Shown: positions 1 to 10,896 of the stretch, piece after piece | Numbering within the stretch: position 1 is the first letter of the stretch | Layout of the letters: every line of letters begins with the position of its first letter | Origin: Mortierella sp. BCC40632 | Lineage: Eukaryota > Mortierellomycota > Mortierellomycetes > Mortierellales > Mortierellaceae | Length of the DNA stretch: 64,000 nt | Assembly (NCBI GenBank): GCA_011634665.1 | Contig: WAEK01000005.1 | Coordinates: 1,532,501 to 1,596,500 of the forward strand | Reading direction: 5' to 3' | The notes under the pieces: model-generated | The model's input: only the letters and a program-made list of their open reading frames with translations | The model's database searches: none | What the model was told of the DNA's origin: nothing | Made by a program: the position numbers and the translations under genes

Positions 1-883
1 CAAGCAGGCAACGCATGTCTCATCACAAACCCACTATAACAATATGAAAAATGTAAGCAATATGTGGCGTGAATCGTTTCAAATTGGCATACAAAACGAA
101 ACGAAACACATACGTCTTTGCATGAAGGGTGGGGAACCCGCTCAAAGTCTCCAATGTCCGTAGGTAGTGTCGTGATGTCATCTGTTGAAAGTGAATCCGA
201 GGAGGTGGTGGGTTGGGTTGATGACGGAACCGGTAAGGCAGTAGGCACGGCTGGCAGAGTAGTATATGAGCCTGACATGACAGAAGACGACGAAAATGGC
301 GAGCCAAATGGGGTAGAAGACGAAATAGATGAAGACAAAGATGACGTCTGGTCCACTAGAATCCAGATGAATAATATGTGTAAGTATAATATTAAGTAGA
401 CACTTCATTACATTCTCCAAAGGCTCCACAGCTACTGGACGATATTTTACCTTGTGATGAGTTCAAATCACTACTCCCCTCTAAGCAAATAATGATGGCA
501 ATGAGAATGGTATAATTAGACAGTTCCGGGAAGAGTCTGACTGCTGCAAGAAAAGCAGATCAACTCATACCATAAGAAGCTTCGGCGTCCTGAAGTCCGG
601 CATTTTGAATTGCGATGGCGGCTTTCTTTCTGGTCATCCTTGCATTGTGTTTTACGGCATGATTGGCCCAAAAGGTCTCTTCGTAATGTTCTTGGAAATG
701 TATGTACGCAGCCCGAATGGCTTCTTGGCGTTTCTGTGGAATCTGGGTAGACTTAATGATCTCTTCAAACGCCTTGGTGGATGCATCTCGATTCAGGAGA
801 CCAAAGTGACGGACAAATTCTGGTAGATAGACATGCTCTTTTCCATTCCACTGCGAAGCCCAATCCAAAAACGTCCGCAGCAT
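1..883 (-). CDS. Gene A: spliced protein of unknown function, 3' end beyond window
   Basis: I do not recognise this family. The proposed exons are 883-571, 480-451, 355-114 and 33-1, separated by introns of 90, 95 and 80 nt with GT-AG ends and consistent phases. The gene continues past the left edge. The first exon gives about 104 residues, starting MLRTFLDWASQWNGKEHVYL, helical and charged. The third exon encodes a Ser/Thr/Pro-rich, probably disordered segment. The last partial exon is Cys-containing (WVCDETCVAC). A TATA-like stretch lies at 924-935, about 40 bp before the ATG. A decayed homologue lies at 5460-6060, and both share an upstream 160-bp element, so this is a small duplicated family. 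An alternative acceptor 27 nt after the first donor is also in phase but would make an implausibly short intron. The homologous first exon supports the reading; later exons are less certain. Confidence 0.5.
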
Positions 884-923
884 GTTGACTTAATCTAAGC
901 ACAAACTAGAGACAGATCAGTTT

Positions 924-935
924 CATATATAAAAT
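924..935 (-). promoter_or_regulatory. TATA-like box of gene A
   Basis: On the minus strand this reads ATTTTATATATG, about 40 bp upstream of the gene A start codon. It lies between the start codon and the tandem upstream repeats. This is assigned from sequence and position only. Confidence 0.4.
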
Positions 936-969
936 CTTTTTGAGATGCAGCCAGGAATCCAAGTGTGAA

Positions 970-1129
970 ATCAAAGGAGAAACCACATGGCGCCCAAGAG
1001 AGCACATGCCATGAAAAGCCTCTAGATTGACCACCACTGTCGTAACCACTTCTCGCCCGGCAAACCACGAGAGCATGTCTCGTTAAATCTGCTAGAGCTA
1101 AAGAAGCAGGTTACATCTGACAAGATGTT
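970..1129 (-). repeat. 160-bp upstream element, copy 1 (gene A proximal)
   Basis: This block is repeated 180 bp further on at 1150-1309 with one mismatch in 160 positions (T at 988 against C at 1168). The 20-bp spacer between the copies differs from the flank. The element starts 87 bp upstream of the gene A start codon. A diverged copy lies at 6147-6306, at the same distance upstream of the decayed gene A homologue, which suggests a promoter or 5' leader element. Orientation is given relative to gene A. Confidence 0.9.
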
Positions 1130-1149
1130 TTTCACATTTCCAATACAAC

Positions 1150-1309
1150 ATCAAAGGAGAAACCACACGGCGCCCAAGAGAGCACATGCCATGAAAAGCC
1201 TCTAGATTGACCACCACTGTCGTAACCACTTCTCGCCCGGCAAACCACGAGAGCATGTCTCGTTAAATCTGCTAGAGCTAAAGAAGCAGGTTACATCTGA
1301 CAAGATGTT
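1150..1309 (-). repeat. 160-bp upstream element, copy 2 (tandem duplicate)
   Basis: This is a near-identical tandem duplicate of 970-1129. Near-perfect identity suggests a recent local duplication of the gene A upstream region. Confidence 0.9.
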
Positions 1310-2037
1310 GTTGCATTTATTTTCATTATGTCAAATACATCATCCAATGTACGTAACTTAGCTTAGCAAATGAGTGAGATTAGCTTGTATGGAAGAAGGA
1401 AGGAGGGCGGATGACGAGAAGTGGATTGCTAAAAAAATAAGAGGAGCGTCATCAGCAAAGCATGGATAAAAACTTCTGGGGCCCATGCACCAACTCTCAG
1501 ACTTCCAAATCAAACCATAGTCTTCCAACAAGAATGCATGGTTGTAAGGGCTCATCCAAGGTGGCTGTCGAAAGACCCAAGGTCATGCAGAATACGTCCA
1601 AAGGACAATCTTACATTGATTAGGTGACGGATGACGAGAGAAAGGCGATGATAAGTTTGGACTGGAGGGATGATGGGGAGATGATTTTGAAGCAGCACAG
1701 TTCTCTGGATAGGAGGGCTTATATGGCGCAAGCCACCTTGTGACGTTGCCGAATTTCTAATTTTCCGCAGTTGCTGCATCGTCTTCTCGTATCGCCAACA
1801 ACCTTGTCACTCCCTCTGCCATGCCATCAGTCGGTGTCTTGCGCTTTCTTCCAGCGTGTCTCTTTGAAATGTCACCCTCCTCCACTCCCACGCTCTTTTT
1901 TGATCCCACTTTTCATTTGTCTTTTACTCTCTATCTCTTTTTGCCGCCATTTCCACATTTGCATCGTCTTTGCCACCGTTCTTTGTAATCCAACTTTCCT
2001 CTTCTCTTTCATCCCTCGCTTTCTCTACATTTCACTG
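1310..2037. other. Intergenic, no supported gene
   Basis: Short open frames on both strands show no recognisable domain and no consistent splice structure. The pyrimidine-rich stretch from about 1790 to 2030 precedes the Crinkler-like start and may be its promoter or leader. I see nothing else. Confidence 0.5.
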
Positions 2038-5000
2038 ATGCTCCACAACGCCATGACCGACAAACACTTGACCTTGTTCTGCTTGGTTGATGGGGAGGCA
2101 AACGCGTTCTCCATCAAGGTTCATTTTACTGACACAATTGATGATGTCAAGAACGTAATCAAGCCAAGAAAACTCCTGAGGTTGACGACATTGCAGCTGA
2201 CAAGCTCTCTGGCGCGTCTCTGTGCCTGTCCCACGCAAGAAGGAGTCTAGAGAGCTCTAGCTTGCAGAGGTCGCGTCAAAGGAAGAACTAGATGAGACAG
2301 ACGACATTTCTGATGTCTTTCCAGAGACACCTCCTAAAAAGACAATCCATATCATTATCCAGCGGCCTCCTCCCCCAAGGTAATGAGACGCGTTTTGCTG
2401 ATTGATCTTGTCTGCATGAGCTTTTTCAACAGACTAACCCTATTCTTTTTCATTTCTAGTCCACGCGCCTGCGCCTTCTCGCTCATTGACTCCACTTCCT
2501 GGATACCACTCGGATAGCTCTCGTCCCAGCTCGTCACTGTCTGGTATGAGTTTATTCGTGTTCTCCTGTCTCTGTTCTTTTTTTTTTTTTTTTTTTGGTG
2601 GTGGTTCTAGCTCATAACTCTTTTTTATACAACTAGATGACCTCCATGCCGATATTAAAACAATCACGGAAAAGTTCTTTGCACCAGGACCAGACATCGC
2701 CAAGTTTCTCAACGCGTTTGTGAAAGGCGATGGGGCGCTACCTATTACTTCAGGACCCATTCGTGGTTTACCAAGAGCATGACGTCGTGGATTCGGAAAA
2801 CCACCAGAAACGCGACCGAGTCTACTGTTCATGGATCTCCCTGACCCAACTATACCCGACACGATCTCAAGGAATCTTACAGTCGGATCCATTCTTAAGC
2901 TCGTTAAAGAGAACAATCGATACAATATACCCGTCTTTGGCGTCTCTGGTAAGTTGGCCTCAACAACCCACAGTTTGTGGATATCAGTCATCATCTTGGC
3001 TACATATTCTGAAAACAATTATATCTGTTTGTACTGACATAGGCTGTGGCAAGACCCGCGCTGTGGTCGAGCTTCTCTCTCAGCACTGGGGATTCTATTT
3101 CAATGCTGCTGATGATGACTGGGGCTCAGGGGATATGATGACTCTTCACAACACCGTCCGCAAGCGCTTGAAGGACCTCCAGGACTCTTCTACGGTCGTG
3201 GATTTCGAAGCCAACAGCCACTTTGTACGGAAGATCACACTCTTGCTGTTCCTCTCTCGGCTTCTTGTCTTCGAGTACTGCCTGAATGTCCCCGAGAGTA
3301 CCAAGACGTTTACCAGTCCACGTTGGGCTCTGCTTCAGGTGTGTCCACATGTTCTGTTTGAGGACATTTTCAACACTCTGTTCCGCAAACTCCGCAGACT
3401 CGTGGATTAATGCGAGCTCCCGCTCTCAGACTACGTCGGCGATGTCTTTGAGAGTACGAAGACACGCCTTGTCAACTGCGGATGTCAACCAATGATCAAG
3501 GACAATACTCGACTGCTCATCATTAACGACGAGGCACAGATCCTGGGCGATAGTTTCAACGACCTCTTCAGGTCAGGATCAGGCTTTGTGAACCCTGCTC
3601 GACCATTGCTCTCACTTATCCTCCATGCGTTCCGGGATATTGGTCAGCACCAGCTCACTCTGGTTAAGTGTGGCACAGGGCTTAGCATCAACACACTCTT
3701 CTGGGTCCAGAGCTCTGGTTCTGGTTTGAAGGATAGTTCCACCCCCCTTTTTTTTTAATATCTAGAATTTCCCGGCTGGTCTGGGAAAATCTCGATCAAA
3801 GTCTATATTTCTCGGGTGCAGACGTGTCTAGAAGACGAGCAGAACAAGCTGGCTCTGGATGAGCAACTTCCACTGGAGGCAGTCGACATGCTGTACGAAA
3901 AGTTTGTGGGCCGCTATCGTCCGGCTATAGCAACAATTGGTATGTTAACTTGAATTGACCATGAAGAGAAGGAGCAATGAATATGATCTCATGTCCAGTA
4001 TGCTCAACACCTGTAGCCTTATTGTCTTTCTGTCTAAAGTGAGAATTGTGGAGTGCAATAGTCCGGGGACATGGAAGAGAACCATCGAGGATGCTGAGGG
4101 TAAGTTGGTATCTTGGGCAAATCAACACATCAAAGGCTATATTTGCTACGAGATCAGACGCCTTCACGACAAACACAGCCAATGCAAACATCGACTTGCG
4201 GATTCTATCGAGAGCATGCTTGGTCTCCTAATGTACCAGAGATGCATGTTTGGGAGTCACGACCTTGTCCTCAAGGAGGTAGATCCTCAGTTGGTGGAGC
4301 ATGCGTTTGGTCGGATCAAAATCATCTCGGGTAAGCCTACTACCGTTTTGGATGAGCCCTTCGTTTCCAAGGCTGTGGAGAACTATTTCATGGCAACAGA
4401 TCCCTATTTCAAGAAGGAGGTCCGGAAACGCATGGTGAAAGCGACAGCCTCTGATCAAGGATGTGTGTTTGAGAGGTTCATGATGAATGTTTTTAGTGAG
4501 ACATTCAACAAACAACCTCTATCGGATTGGCCACATGAACCCCCTATCGCTGACATGTGTCCAGCTCTCGTCGGCAAGGTGGAGATTGTTGGCTGGAGGG
4601 AGCCTGGACTCGAGCAAGGCACGACTCACGCGACAATATCAATAGAAGATTTCATGGACGCTCATGTCAACCACTAGTCAACTCGCAACAACATGCCCGT
4701 CGCCCTATTTTTCTTCCACAGGTCCAAGCCGTCGGGACCAGACTTGGTTTTCTTTATTTTGATCGATGGTGCTCGGTTAGTACCTGTTTTTGTACAGATG
4801 AAGCTGCATCAAGGGTCTTCCAACTTTCCGGAGGATTGGAATGAGGCACTCAGCACAGTCTCGTCATCCAAAATCGAGGCGAACGTGAAGACTTTCCGCC
4901 AGTTCTGCCCTGACAATATCAACATCAGCATGATTGTTGCATACCCAACCAAGTGGAGTGACAAGCTCCTGGCACCTTCAGAACTCCCAAAGGATCCCAG

Positions 5001-5163
5001 TGGTGTTCAACAGGTCATAATCAACATAGGTGATAACAATTTCGGCAACATATTCCCTCAAGAGCACACGGATTTTATTGATCGACTCAAGAATGCGCGA
5101 AAGCGTTCTGCCGACGATGAGGATAGTAACGATGAGGATTATTCCAAAAAGCGGAGGAGCTAG
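2038..5163 (+). pseudogene. Crinkler (CRN)-type effector gene with NTPase and nuclease-like regions, broken
   Basis: The N-terminus (LFCLVDGE, then TDTIDDVKNVIK) matches the header domain of Crinkler proteins, a family in oomycetes and early-diverging fungi whose members act inside host or competitor cells. Downstream are a Walker A motif (GVSGCGKT, split by an intron at 2949-3042), a Walker B-like RLLIINDEAQ near 3510-3545, and a C-terminal PD-(D/E)XK-like pattern (GPDLVF, then VFVQMKL) followed by a Lys/Arg-rich tail. This is the NTPase-nuclease layout known for CRNs. Introns at 2380-2459, 2544-2636 and 2949-3042 keep good splice sites; one more probably starts near 3940. The frame is broken by shifts near 2160 and 2205 and in the C/T run 3738-3757, and by in-frame stops at 2258-2260, 2780-2782, 3408-3410 and 4675-4677. 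It is most likely a recent pseudogene, since conserved residues persist on both sides of each break. The start could be 2038 or 2053. Confidence 0.75.
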
Positions 5164-5433
5164 TCTACTACTGCACCCTCTTCAGCCTCGTTGACCACTC
5201 CTTTTATTTTTTCCTCGAACAGCCATCAAATGCTTTTTCCCTTTTGTTGTCATACCCTGCGTTCGCAATCATTCCTTCAATTCTTCTGCCCCGATAGCAC
5301 TTTGCATCTTTTAGCATTGGATATCTTTTTGTTAGATATCGAGGAATTCACCTCGTCCTTAGCAATCTTTTCAAATTCCTAAAGATGTTATTATTGTATG
5401 CGATGCGAGACGAATGAGACCGAATAAGTGTTC

Positions 5434-5459
5434 TTTTTTTTTTTTTTTTTTTTTTTTTT
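5434..5459 (+). repeat. Poly(T) run at the junction of two decayed genes
   Basis: A run of about 25 T lies just where homology of the decayed gene A copy ends, between it and the Crinkler-like gene. It may mark the junction. Confidence 0.7.
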
Positions 5460-6060
5460 CTTTGCTCGGATAATTACTCAGACTCGATACTGCAACAGGA
5501 GGGGGGCGATGTGTTAGAACAACGTGAGAGGATAGAGAATACAAGGGAGAGCAGCGACAGGGTGGAGGGTGTTAGTACAGCATCAGTACAGTGTTGAAAC
5601 AGTTATTAGAATAATAATAACATTAATAATTGCAGTACCTGCGAGTATAGACAGATTATATTGTTCTAACCTAACATTCATCAGTTTGATCTAACAAAAT
5701 ACTTACCATGCGCCGATTTCCCTATTTCTATCACTGTATCCTGCGTCTCAGATGCAAGTTCCAACACGGTGCGCCTTGAGTTGACTTTCGAACGTTTTGA
5801 ATTGAGCTCCACACGGGCCAAGTCGAGTTTTAATGAGTATTTCTCCCAAAAATCATCTGCATAGCGAGTCTTGAACTTTTTGAATTCATATTCAAAAACT
5901 TGCGGTGTTTCTGAGGAATTCTCGGTGATTGTAGAAAGGTTTCAAACGACTCGGTAGCAGATTCTCACTGGGTGTGACCAAAGTGCGTTACGAAATTGGT
6001 GAAGTAAACATGCTCCTTGCCCTTATTCTCGAGAGCCCAGTTCAAATACACACTAGCCAT
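5460..6060 (-). pseudogene. Gene B: decayed copy of gene A
   Basis: The minus-strand reading from the ATG at 6060 begins MASVYLNWALENKGKEHVYF and aligns with the gene A start (shared GKEHVY and HFG motifs). A stop follows about 31 codons in, near 5967. The same frame then resumes with a segment like gene A (PRIPQK against TQIPQK), and a frameshift moves the rest to another frame (FKTRYADDFW, like HYEETFW in gene A). A donor GTAAGT near 5707 sits where the gene A first intron begins. A short second exon resembling that of gene A can be read before the poly(T) run at 5434-5459, where homology stops. One stop, one frameshift and a lost 3' end make it a pseudogene. Confidence 0.6.
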
Positions 6061-6146
6061 TTGACAAAGGTCCTTGAGGGCAAAATGTTAGAATAGGGTC
6101 ATATGAGACGCGAATACGTAACAATCGTCCTCATCCATAATTATCA

Positions 6147-6306
6147 ATCAGAGGAGCCACATGGCACCCATTAGAGCACATGCCATGAAGAGCTCCAAAG
6201 ATGGCCATCATTGCCACGGCCACCCCCCGGTCAGCAAACCAGAAGTCCGAAAGGACTCGTTAAATCTGCCAGAGCTAAAGAGGTGTTCCGCTAATGACAA
6301 AATGTT
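6147..6306 (-). repeat. Diverged copy of the 160-bp upstream element (gene B)
   Basis: This aligns along its whole length with 970-1129, with shared blocks such as agagcacatgccatgaa and ctcgttaaatctgc. It begins 87 bp upstream of the gene B start, the same spacing as at gene A. Retention in a decayed copy suggests it was duplicated together with the gene. Confidence 0.75.
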
Positions 6307-6639
6307 TCTGCAGTTGTAGGGAAAGGCTATTGATTTCATACTTGTGAATTGGCTCGGAGAATGAGAAAGAGAGAGAGCAAGGGAAAGCAAAGCGAGGGCT
6401 ACGATGAGAACAATGAGAACGATGAATCAAGTGAAAAATAAGGAGTGGAACCAAACCAACCAGCCTATTTCGTCTGTTGCAAGTACTTTCCTAGGGTGGA
6501 AACAAGCCTCTCTTCCCCCTCTCTATCCCAATTTGGCTACGTCTCTTGGCCAAGGTATTTCGACTTGAATTGCGCGAGAAATCCGGATGTAAAAAAAAAA
6601 AAACGCGCCCCGCAGGGAAAGCTGACGAGTAATGATGCA

Positions 6640-6700
6640 TGCCACACACATGCTCATGCTCATGCTCACGCTCATGCTCGTCCTCATGCTCTCACACTCG
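6640..6700. repeat. Degenerate hexamer repeat (catgct)n
   Basis: About ten imperfect units of a catgct/cacgct hexamer lie between the gene B upstream element and the dynamin-like pseudogene. It can be read as a His/Ala-rich frame, which I treat as noise. Confidence 0.7.
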
Positions 6701-6787
6701 GTCTTTATTGAATTGTAGCCTCATGGCACGCATTCTGGACGCTGAGACACAAAGCACGCGTCCCTCACATCCAGGGGCAGGCACGCC

Positions 6788-6871
6788 TTTTTTTCTTTTT
6801 TTTTTTTTTTTTTTTTTTTTTGTAGTGGTTCTAACATCACATTTTTCCCTCTTATCCAACTAGGCGACCTC
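6788..6871 (+). pseudogene. Crinkler intron/exon remnant
   Basis: A long T run (6796-6821), then tggttcta and ccaactag followed by gcgacctc, resembles the end of the second intron and the next exon start of the Crinkler-like gene (2580-2645: T run, tggttcta, caactag, then atgacctcc). The similarity ends where dynamin-like coding sequence begins on the other strand. I read this as the leftover of a second Crinkler copy fused to a truncated GTPase gene. The match is short, so this is tentative. Confidence 0.4.
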
Positions 6872-8097
6872 GATTGTCTGCAGGAGCACAACATCTACGA
6901 TCCGCTTCCTGGCCACTTTGCAGTACGCGACCAAACGATCCTCCAGTTCCTGAACTGCAAGAGTCTGGTTGTAGCTCGCGTCGTTCAACTGTTCCACTTC
7001 ACCAAAGGAATTAAGCTGACTCTGGATATCGTCAGAGTTATAGCCGTTTTGTTGGAATTTGTTCATAGTTTCTTTGATCTGCCCTTCGACTCTTTCTTTC
7101 CTGTGGGAGAGGATCGTGTCGTAGTAGTAATCGTTCAACGTGAACGGCGTACTCTCATCTTTAAATATATCTTGTATTGTCTCGTTCATGAGAGCCACCT
7201 GGCCCCTGTAGAATTGATCAAACTCGGAGAGAAGAAGGTCGTTCAGGAGTGGATCGGAGGTGGTGGCAATCAGTTTACTAATGGCTTTGTATAGGTAGCT
7301 GTGGATGTTGCCAATGTGCTCTCCTGTTATGTTTCTCCACTGAGACAGGCTCTCGGTGTAGATCTGAGTGAATGTGTTGAAGGAAACGAATCCAGGCAAC
7401 TCGTTTCCTTTGTATCGAACAACCAACTCCTTGATCTTGCCCTCGGTTGAGATGTGATGGTCCTTGTCCATCGAATTGTTGTAATTGTCGTACATTATTT
7501 GGAGCTGCGAACGGATAAAGTCGCTGTCTTTGTCAGACTCGGAGTCTTTGGTATCGCTTCGAGCAGATTCGCTGTTGCTGGCCTTCTCATCGCCGGGCAG
7601 TGGCTGGCCGTTGAAATAACCAAACGGGTACTGGCCATCTAAGAACATTGTCAGTGTGCTCTGCAGCTTCATGATGTGTTCAATGTATCGGATCTTGGCA
7701 GATCCGAGACTTGTGACGGGAAGACCCATTTCCTCGATATCCTTTTCACAGCTGCTGATGAGATTGAGGATGTCTCTCTTCAAGTGCGGAAGCTCCTTTC
7801 TAATGTGAGTGTATAGGATTTCACCCAGAAAGTGCTTCACACTCACTCGGCCCTTGCGACTATTAGAGACTTTACTCCATTCAGGTGAGGAGTTGAAAAA
7901 ATCTTCCTCCTTTTGCCTTGCCTCGTCCCAAGCCAAATCGATGTCCTTGTAACTTGAGTTTCTCATTACAAGATACCCAAGACTCATAAACTTGCGTCTG
8001 TTTAACAAGATGTCAATCAAGGAGGGGAGGAGGTCGGCTTCGACCGTGTCGGGCTTGGCGACGATTGGGACTGTGCGTTCAAAACGGGGATATCGAT
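6870..8097 (-). pseudogene. Dynamin-like GTPase locus 1, lacking most of the G domain and the C-terminal end
   Basis: A 386-codon open frame (8020-6860) matches the stalk and most of the GTPase effector region of the three loci to its right, and homology extends upstream to about 8097 (RFERTVPIVAKPD). The P-loop, switch regions and DLPG motif are absent, so it cannot bind GTP as a dynamin. In the NKxD-equivalent motif the first residue reads Ala instead of Thr (AKPD against TKPD). The 3' end stops at VLLQTIE and runs into unrelated sequence, losing the last ~60 residues of the effector domain found in loci 2-4. Both ends are therefore truncated while the interior frame is intact, which suggests either a recent rearrangement or retained use of a stalk-only protein. 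Confidence 0.75.
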
Positions 8098-8863
8098 AGT
8101 AATATCAACTGAGAGGTAGGAAGGTTCTAAGTGGCGCCAAGCATTTCATACCCATAGTGTGTGATCAAATGACACACAGCTAGTTTTTTGGGCAGTTCTT
8201 CAGCTACAGCATCGCACTTTTCCACACGTCGACCCTTTTTAACTCTGGATCCGCACTGATATGGAATCATGAAATATAAGCTAGTGAGACTTGCCAAGTT
8301 TTAGTTTAGCCCAACAAACAAAAGTTCGTAGCATGGCACTATCCTAAAACTCGGTAGCGAGCACCACGAAGGTGTGCCTCAATATCAGGTTAAGAAGGCA
8401 GCCTACGGGAGCAATTTGAACGGCATTGACTGGACTAAAGAGATCCTGCCTACAATTTTTGCGCGTGGATTTGTGGCTTGCTTGTGAACTTTTGCTTGAC
8501 CTCGCTCTCTGACTACTGGACAAAGCTGCATTTATCCCTTTCCCAATAGGGCAAATCTCTTTGACGAATGGAAAGGTTGAACCAAAAGACTACTTGAGAA
8601 CTTCTTGATTCTAATCTCTGTTGGAGGGCACTGTTCTTGATAGGTCATGCCCATGTTGAGCACTGTTTCGCCGGTTAAGGCTTGGTTGCTTTCAACTCTA
8701 TAGTACATGTTGAACAGCCCAATGAGATGTCAGCTCTATTTCTAAAGTCACTTTTATTGCCTTTTTATCCAAAGTTTCTTTCTCCTTCCCTCCTCCCTCT
8801 CCCTCTCCCTCCCTCTCCCTCTTCCTTCTTCTCCCTTCCTCTCTCTCTTTCGAAACGCAGGCA
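8098..8863. other. Intergenic; one short protein-like frame
   Basis: A plus-strand frame of about 50 codons near 8340-8490 (contains SNLNGIDWTKEILPTIFARG) looks more protein-like than its surroundings but has no start or domain that I recognise. It could be a remnant of a lost gene. A pyrimidine-rich microsatellite lies at 8785-8850, immediately 3' of locus 2. Confidence 0.3.
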
Positions 8864-10896
8864 TTAGAGTTCATAAAAGCTCTTCCACAAAACCTCGACC
8901 TTGTCCTGAAGCATCTGGCGTTGTGCCGTGGTTGAATGATGTTCGATTAGGCGACTTGAGATAGCGCTATCTTCCACCTCATGCAGCCTGTCAAAGTACT
9001 GGCTAATCCTCTTGACTAAATAGCGCTCAACTGTTTGCATGAGCACAACATCCACAATCCGTTTCCTAGCTACATTGCAGTACGCAAGTAAATGCTCCTC
9101 AAGATCCTTGATCGCGAGGTCCTCGTTGTAGTTGACATCATCCAGCTTGCTTACATCCCCAAAGGAACTGAGTTGACGCTCAACATCGTTTGGAGAAAAG
9201 CTGAAGCCTTGGAGTCCTGCTGTTGCTTTTTGATCTGACTCACAGTCTTTGATTTTCTGCGGGAGAGGATCGTTTCATAGTAATACTCGTTCAGTGTAAA
9301 TGGGGCACCCTCGTCCTCGAAAATATCTTGAATGACTCCTTCGATCGAGACTTGTTGGCTTTTGTAGAACTGATCAAACTCTGAAAGAAGAAGGTCACTG
9401 ATAAGAGGATCCGAGTTGTCGGCAATGACCTTGGAAAGGACCTTGTGCAGATGGAATTGAATGCCTCCAATATGAGCTCTGGTGACGGATTTCCATTGGA
9501 TCAGGGTCTCGGTGTAGATCTGAGTGAATGTACTGAATGAGATGAATCCTGGAAGCTCGTTTCCTTTGTATCGAAGTACCAGCTTCCTGATTTTGTTCGT
9601 GGATAGTATGTAATGCTGATTGTCCATCGAGTTCTTGTAGTTTTCATATAGCTTCTGGAGCCATGAGCGGATGAAAATTTGACCTGTCCTGTCGATAATG
9701 GACTTTGGATCGATCTCGTCATAGTAATAAGGGTTTTCATCCTCGTCCTCCACCTTGTTTTCATATCCATCATCAGATCCATCATCGATATGACTGTCGA
9801 TGTCCTCGGTAGTATACTGGCCGCTCAGAAGAGATGTCAATGAGATGCGTAGTTTCGTGATGTGACTAGTGTACCGGTTTTTGGCCAATCCGAGACTTGT
9901 CACAGGAGTACCTAGTTCTTGGATCTCCTTTTCGCAGCCGTCAATGAGGTCGCGGATGTCCCTCTTCAAGTGTGGTAGCTCCTTCTTGATGTGAGTGTAT
10001 AGGAGGTCGCCTAGAAAGTTCTTGACACTCACTCGTCCTTTGCGGTTCGCTGGAACTTGATCCCATAGAGGTGAAGACTTGAAGAACTCGTCCTCCTTCT
10101 GCTTCGCCTCCTCCCATCCAATATCAATATCCTTGAAACTCGAGTTCCTCATCACTAGGTACCCATGCTTCATACTCTTCCGCCTGTTCGTCAAGATGTC
10201 AATCAAGGAAGGAAGGAGATCGGATTCGACAGTGTCTGGTTTGGTGACGATTGGCACGGTACGCTCGAATCTTGGATCATATGTCTCAGCTTCACCAAGT
10301 ACAAAAATGTTGTTGAGGTCAACATTGGCGGGAACCACGGCAAGGATGATGGTGCGACTATCCTTGATGTATCTCGTATTGATCTCACGAATGGTCTTGA
10401 CAATGCTCCTATCCTGACCGTCAACTGTGGTGTTGATGAATCCAGGTAGATCGATAACTGTCAGAGGTGCCAGGGCCGGACCAGAGATGGTGATCTCAAG
10501 GACTTTATCGCTAATAGCAATGTCGGAACAAAGGATCTCGTTTGCTTCACTGACAATCTTGTGGATATTCCAGTTGGCATTCTGAATGGCCTTGTAGCGG
10601 TTGTTGAAGTCTTCCTTGCCATCAATGTATGCCATCATTTCGATTCGGTTACTTTGACGGAGGTTGACCTGAGTGGCAAAGCGAGTACAAGTGTCCTTGT
10701 CTCGAGGAAAGGAGAGCTGAGTGATGGCTTCCAGGACACTTGACTTTCCACTAGACTGATCTCCCAGGATGGCAATTTGAGGGATGGTCAGGATCTTGCT
10801 GAGGCCATAGCCACGGATCTTGTTGATCTTGTCGATCAATCCCTGGTAGTTTGTATTGTCGAGAGTGTTGTAAGTAGCATACTGAGATGAGTGCAT
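8864..10896 (-). pseudogene. Dynamin-like GTPase locus 2, frameshifted in the effector region
   Basis: This is a dynamin superfamily large GTPase of the short, Mx-like kind: G domain, stalk and effector region, with no PH or proline-rich domain seen. The start at 10896 (MHSSQYATYN) equals the start of locus 3; a longer frame to 10944 adds only a His-rich leader. GDQSSGKSS, DLPG and TKPD are all present. The stalk carries an acidic loop (about codons 370-395). A run of five A on the coding strand (9227-9231) shifts the frame compared with loci 3 and 4, so translation would end at 9151 with an unrelated tail. The other frame then carries the normal effector region to a stop at 8864. It could be a real loss of function, a truncated but working protein, or a homopolymer sequencing error. 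The first 597 bp are identical to locus 3. Confidence 0.75.

Noticed and set aside
1771..2037. Upstream extension of the Crinkler-like frame
   Set aside because: The added residues are Ser/Leu/Phe-rich from a pyrimidine tract, while the family header begins right after 2038-2053.
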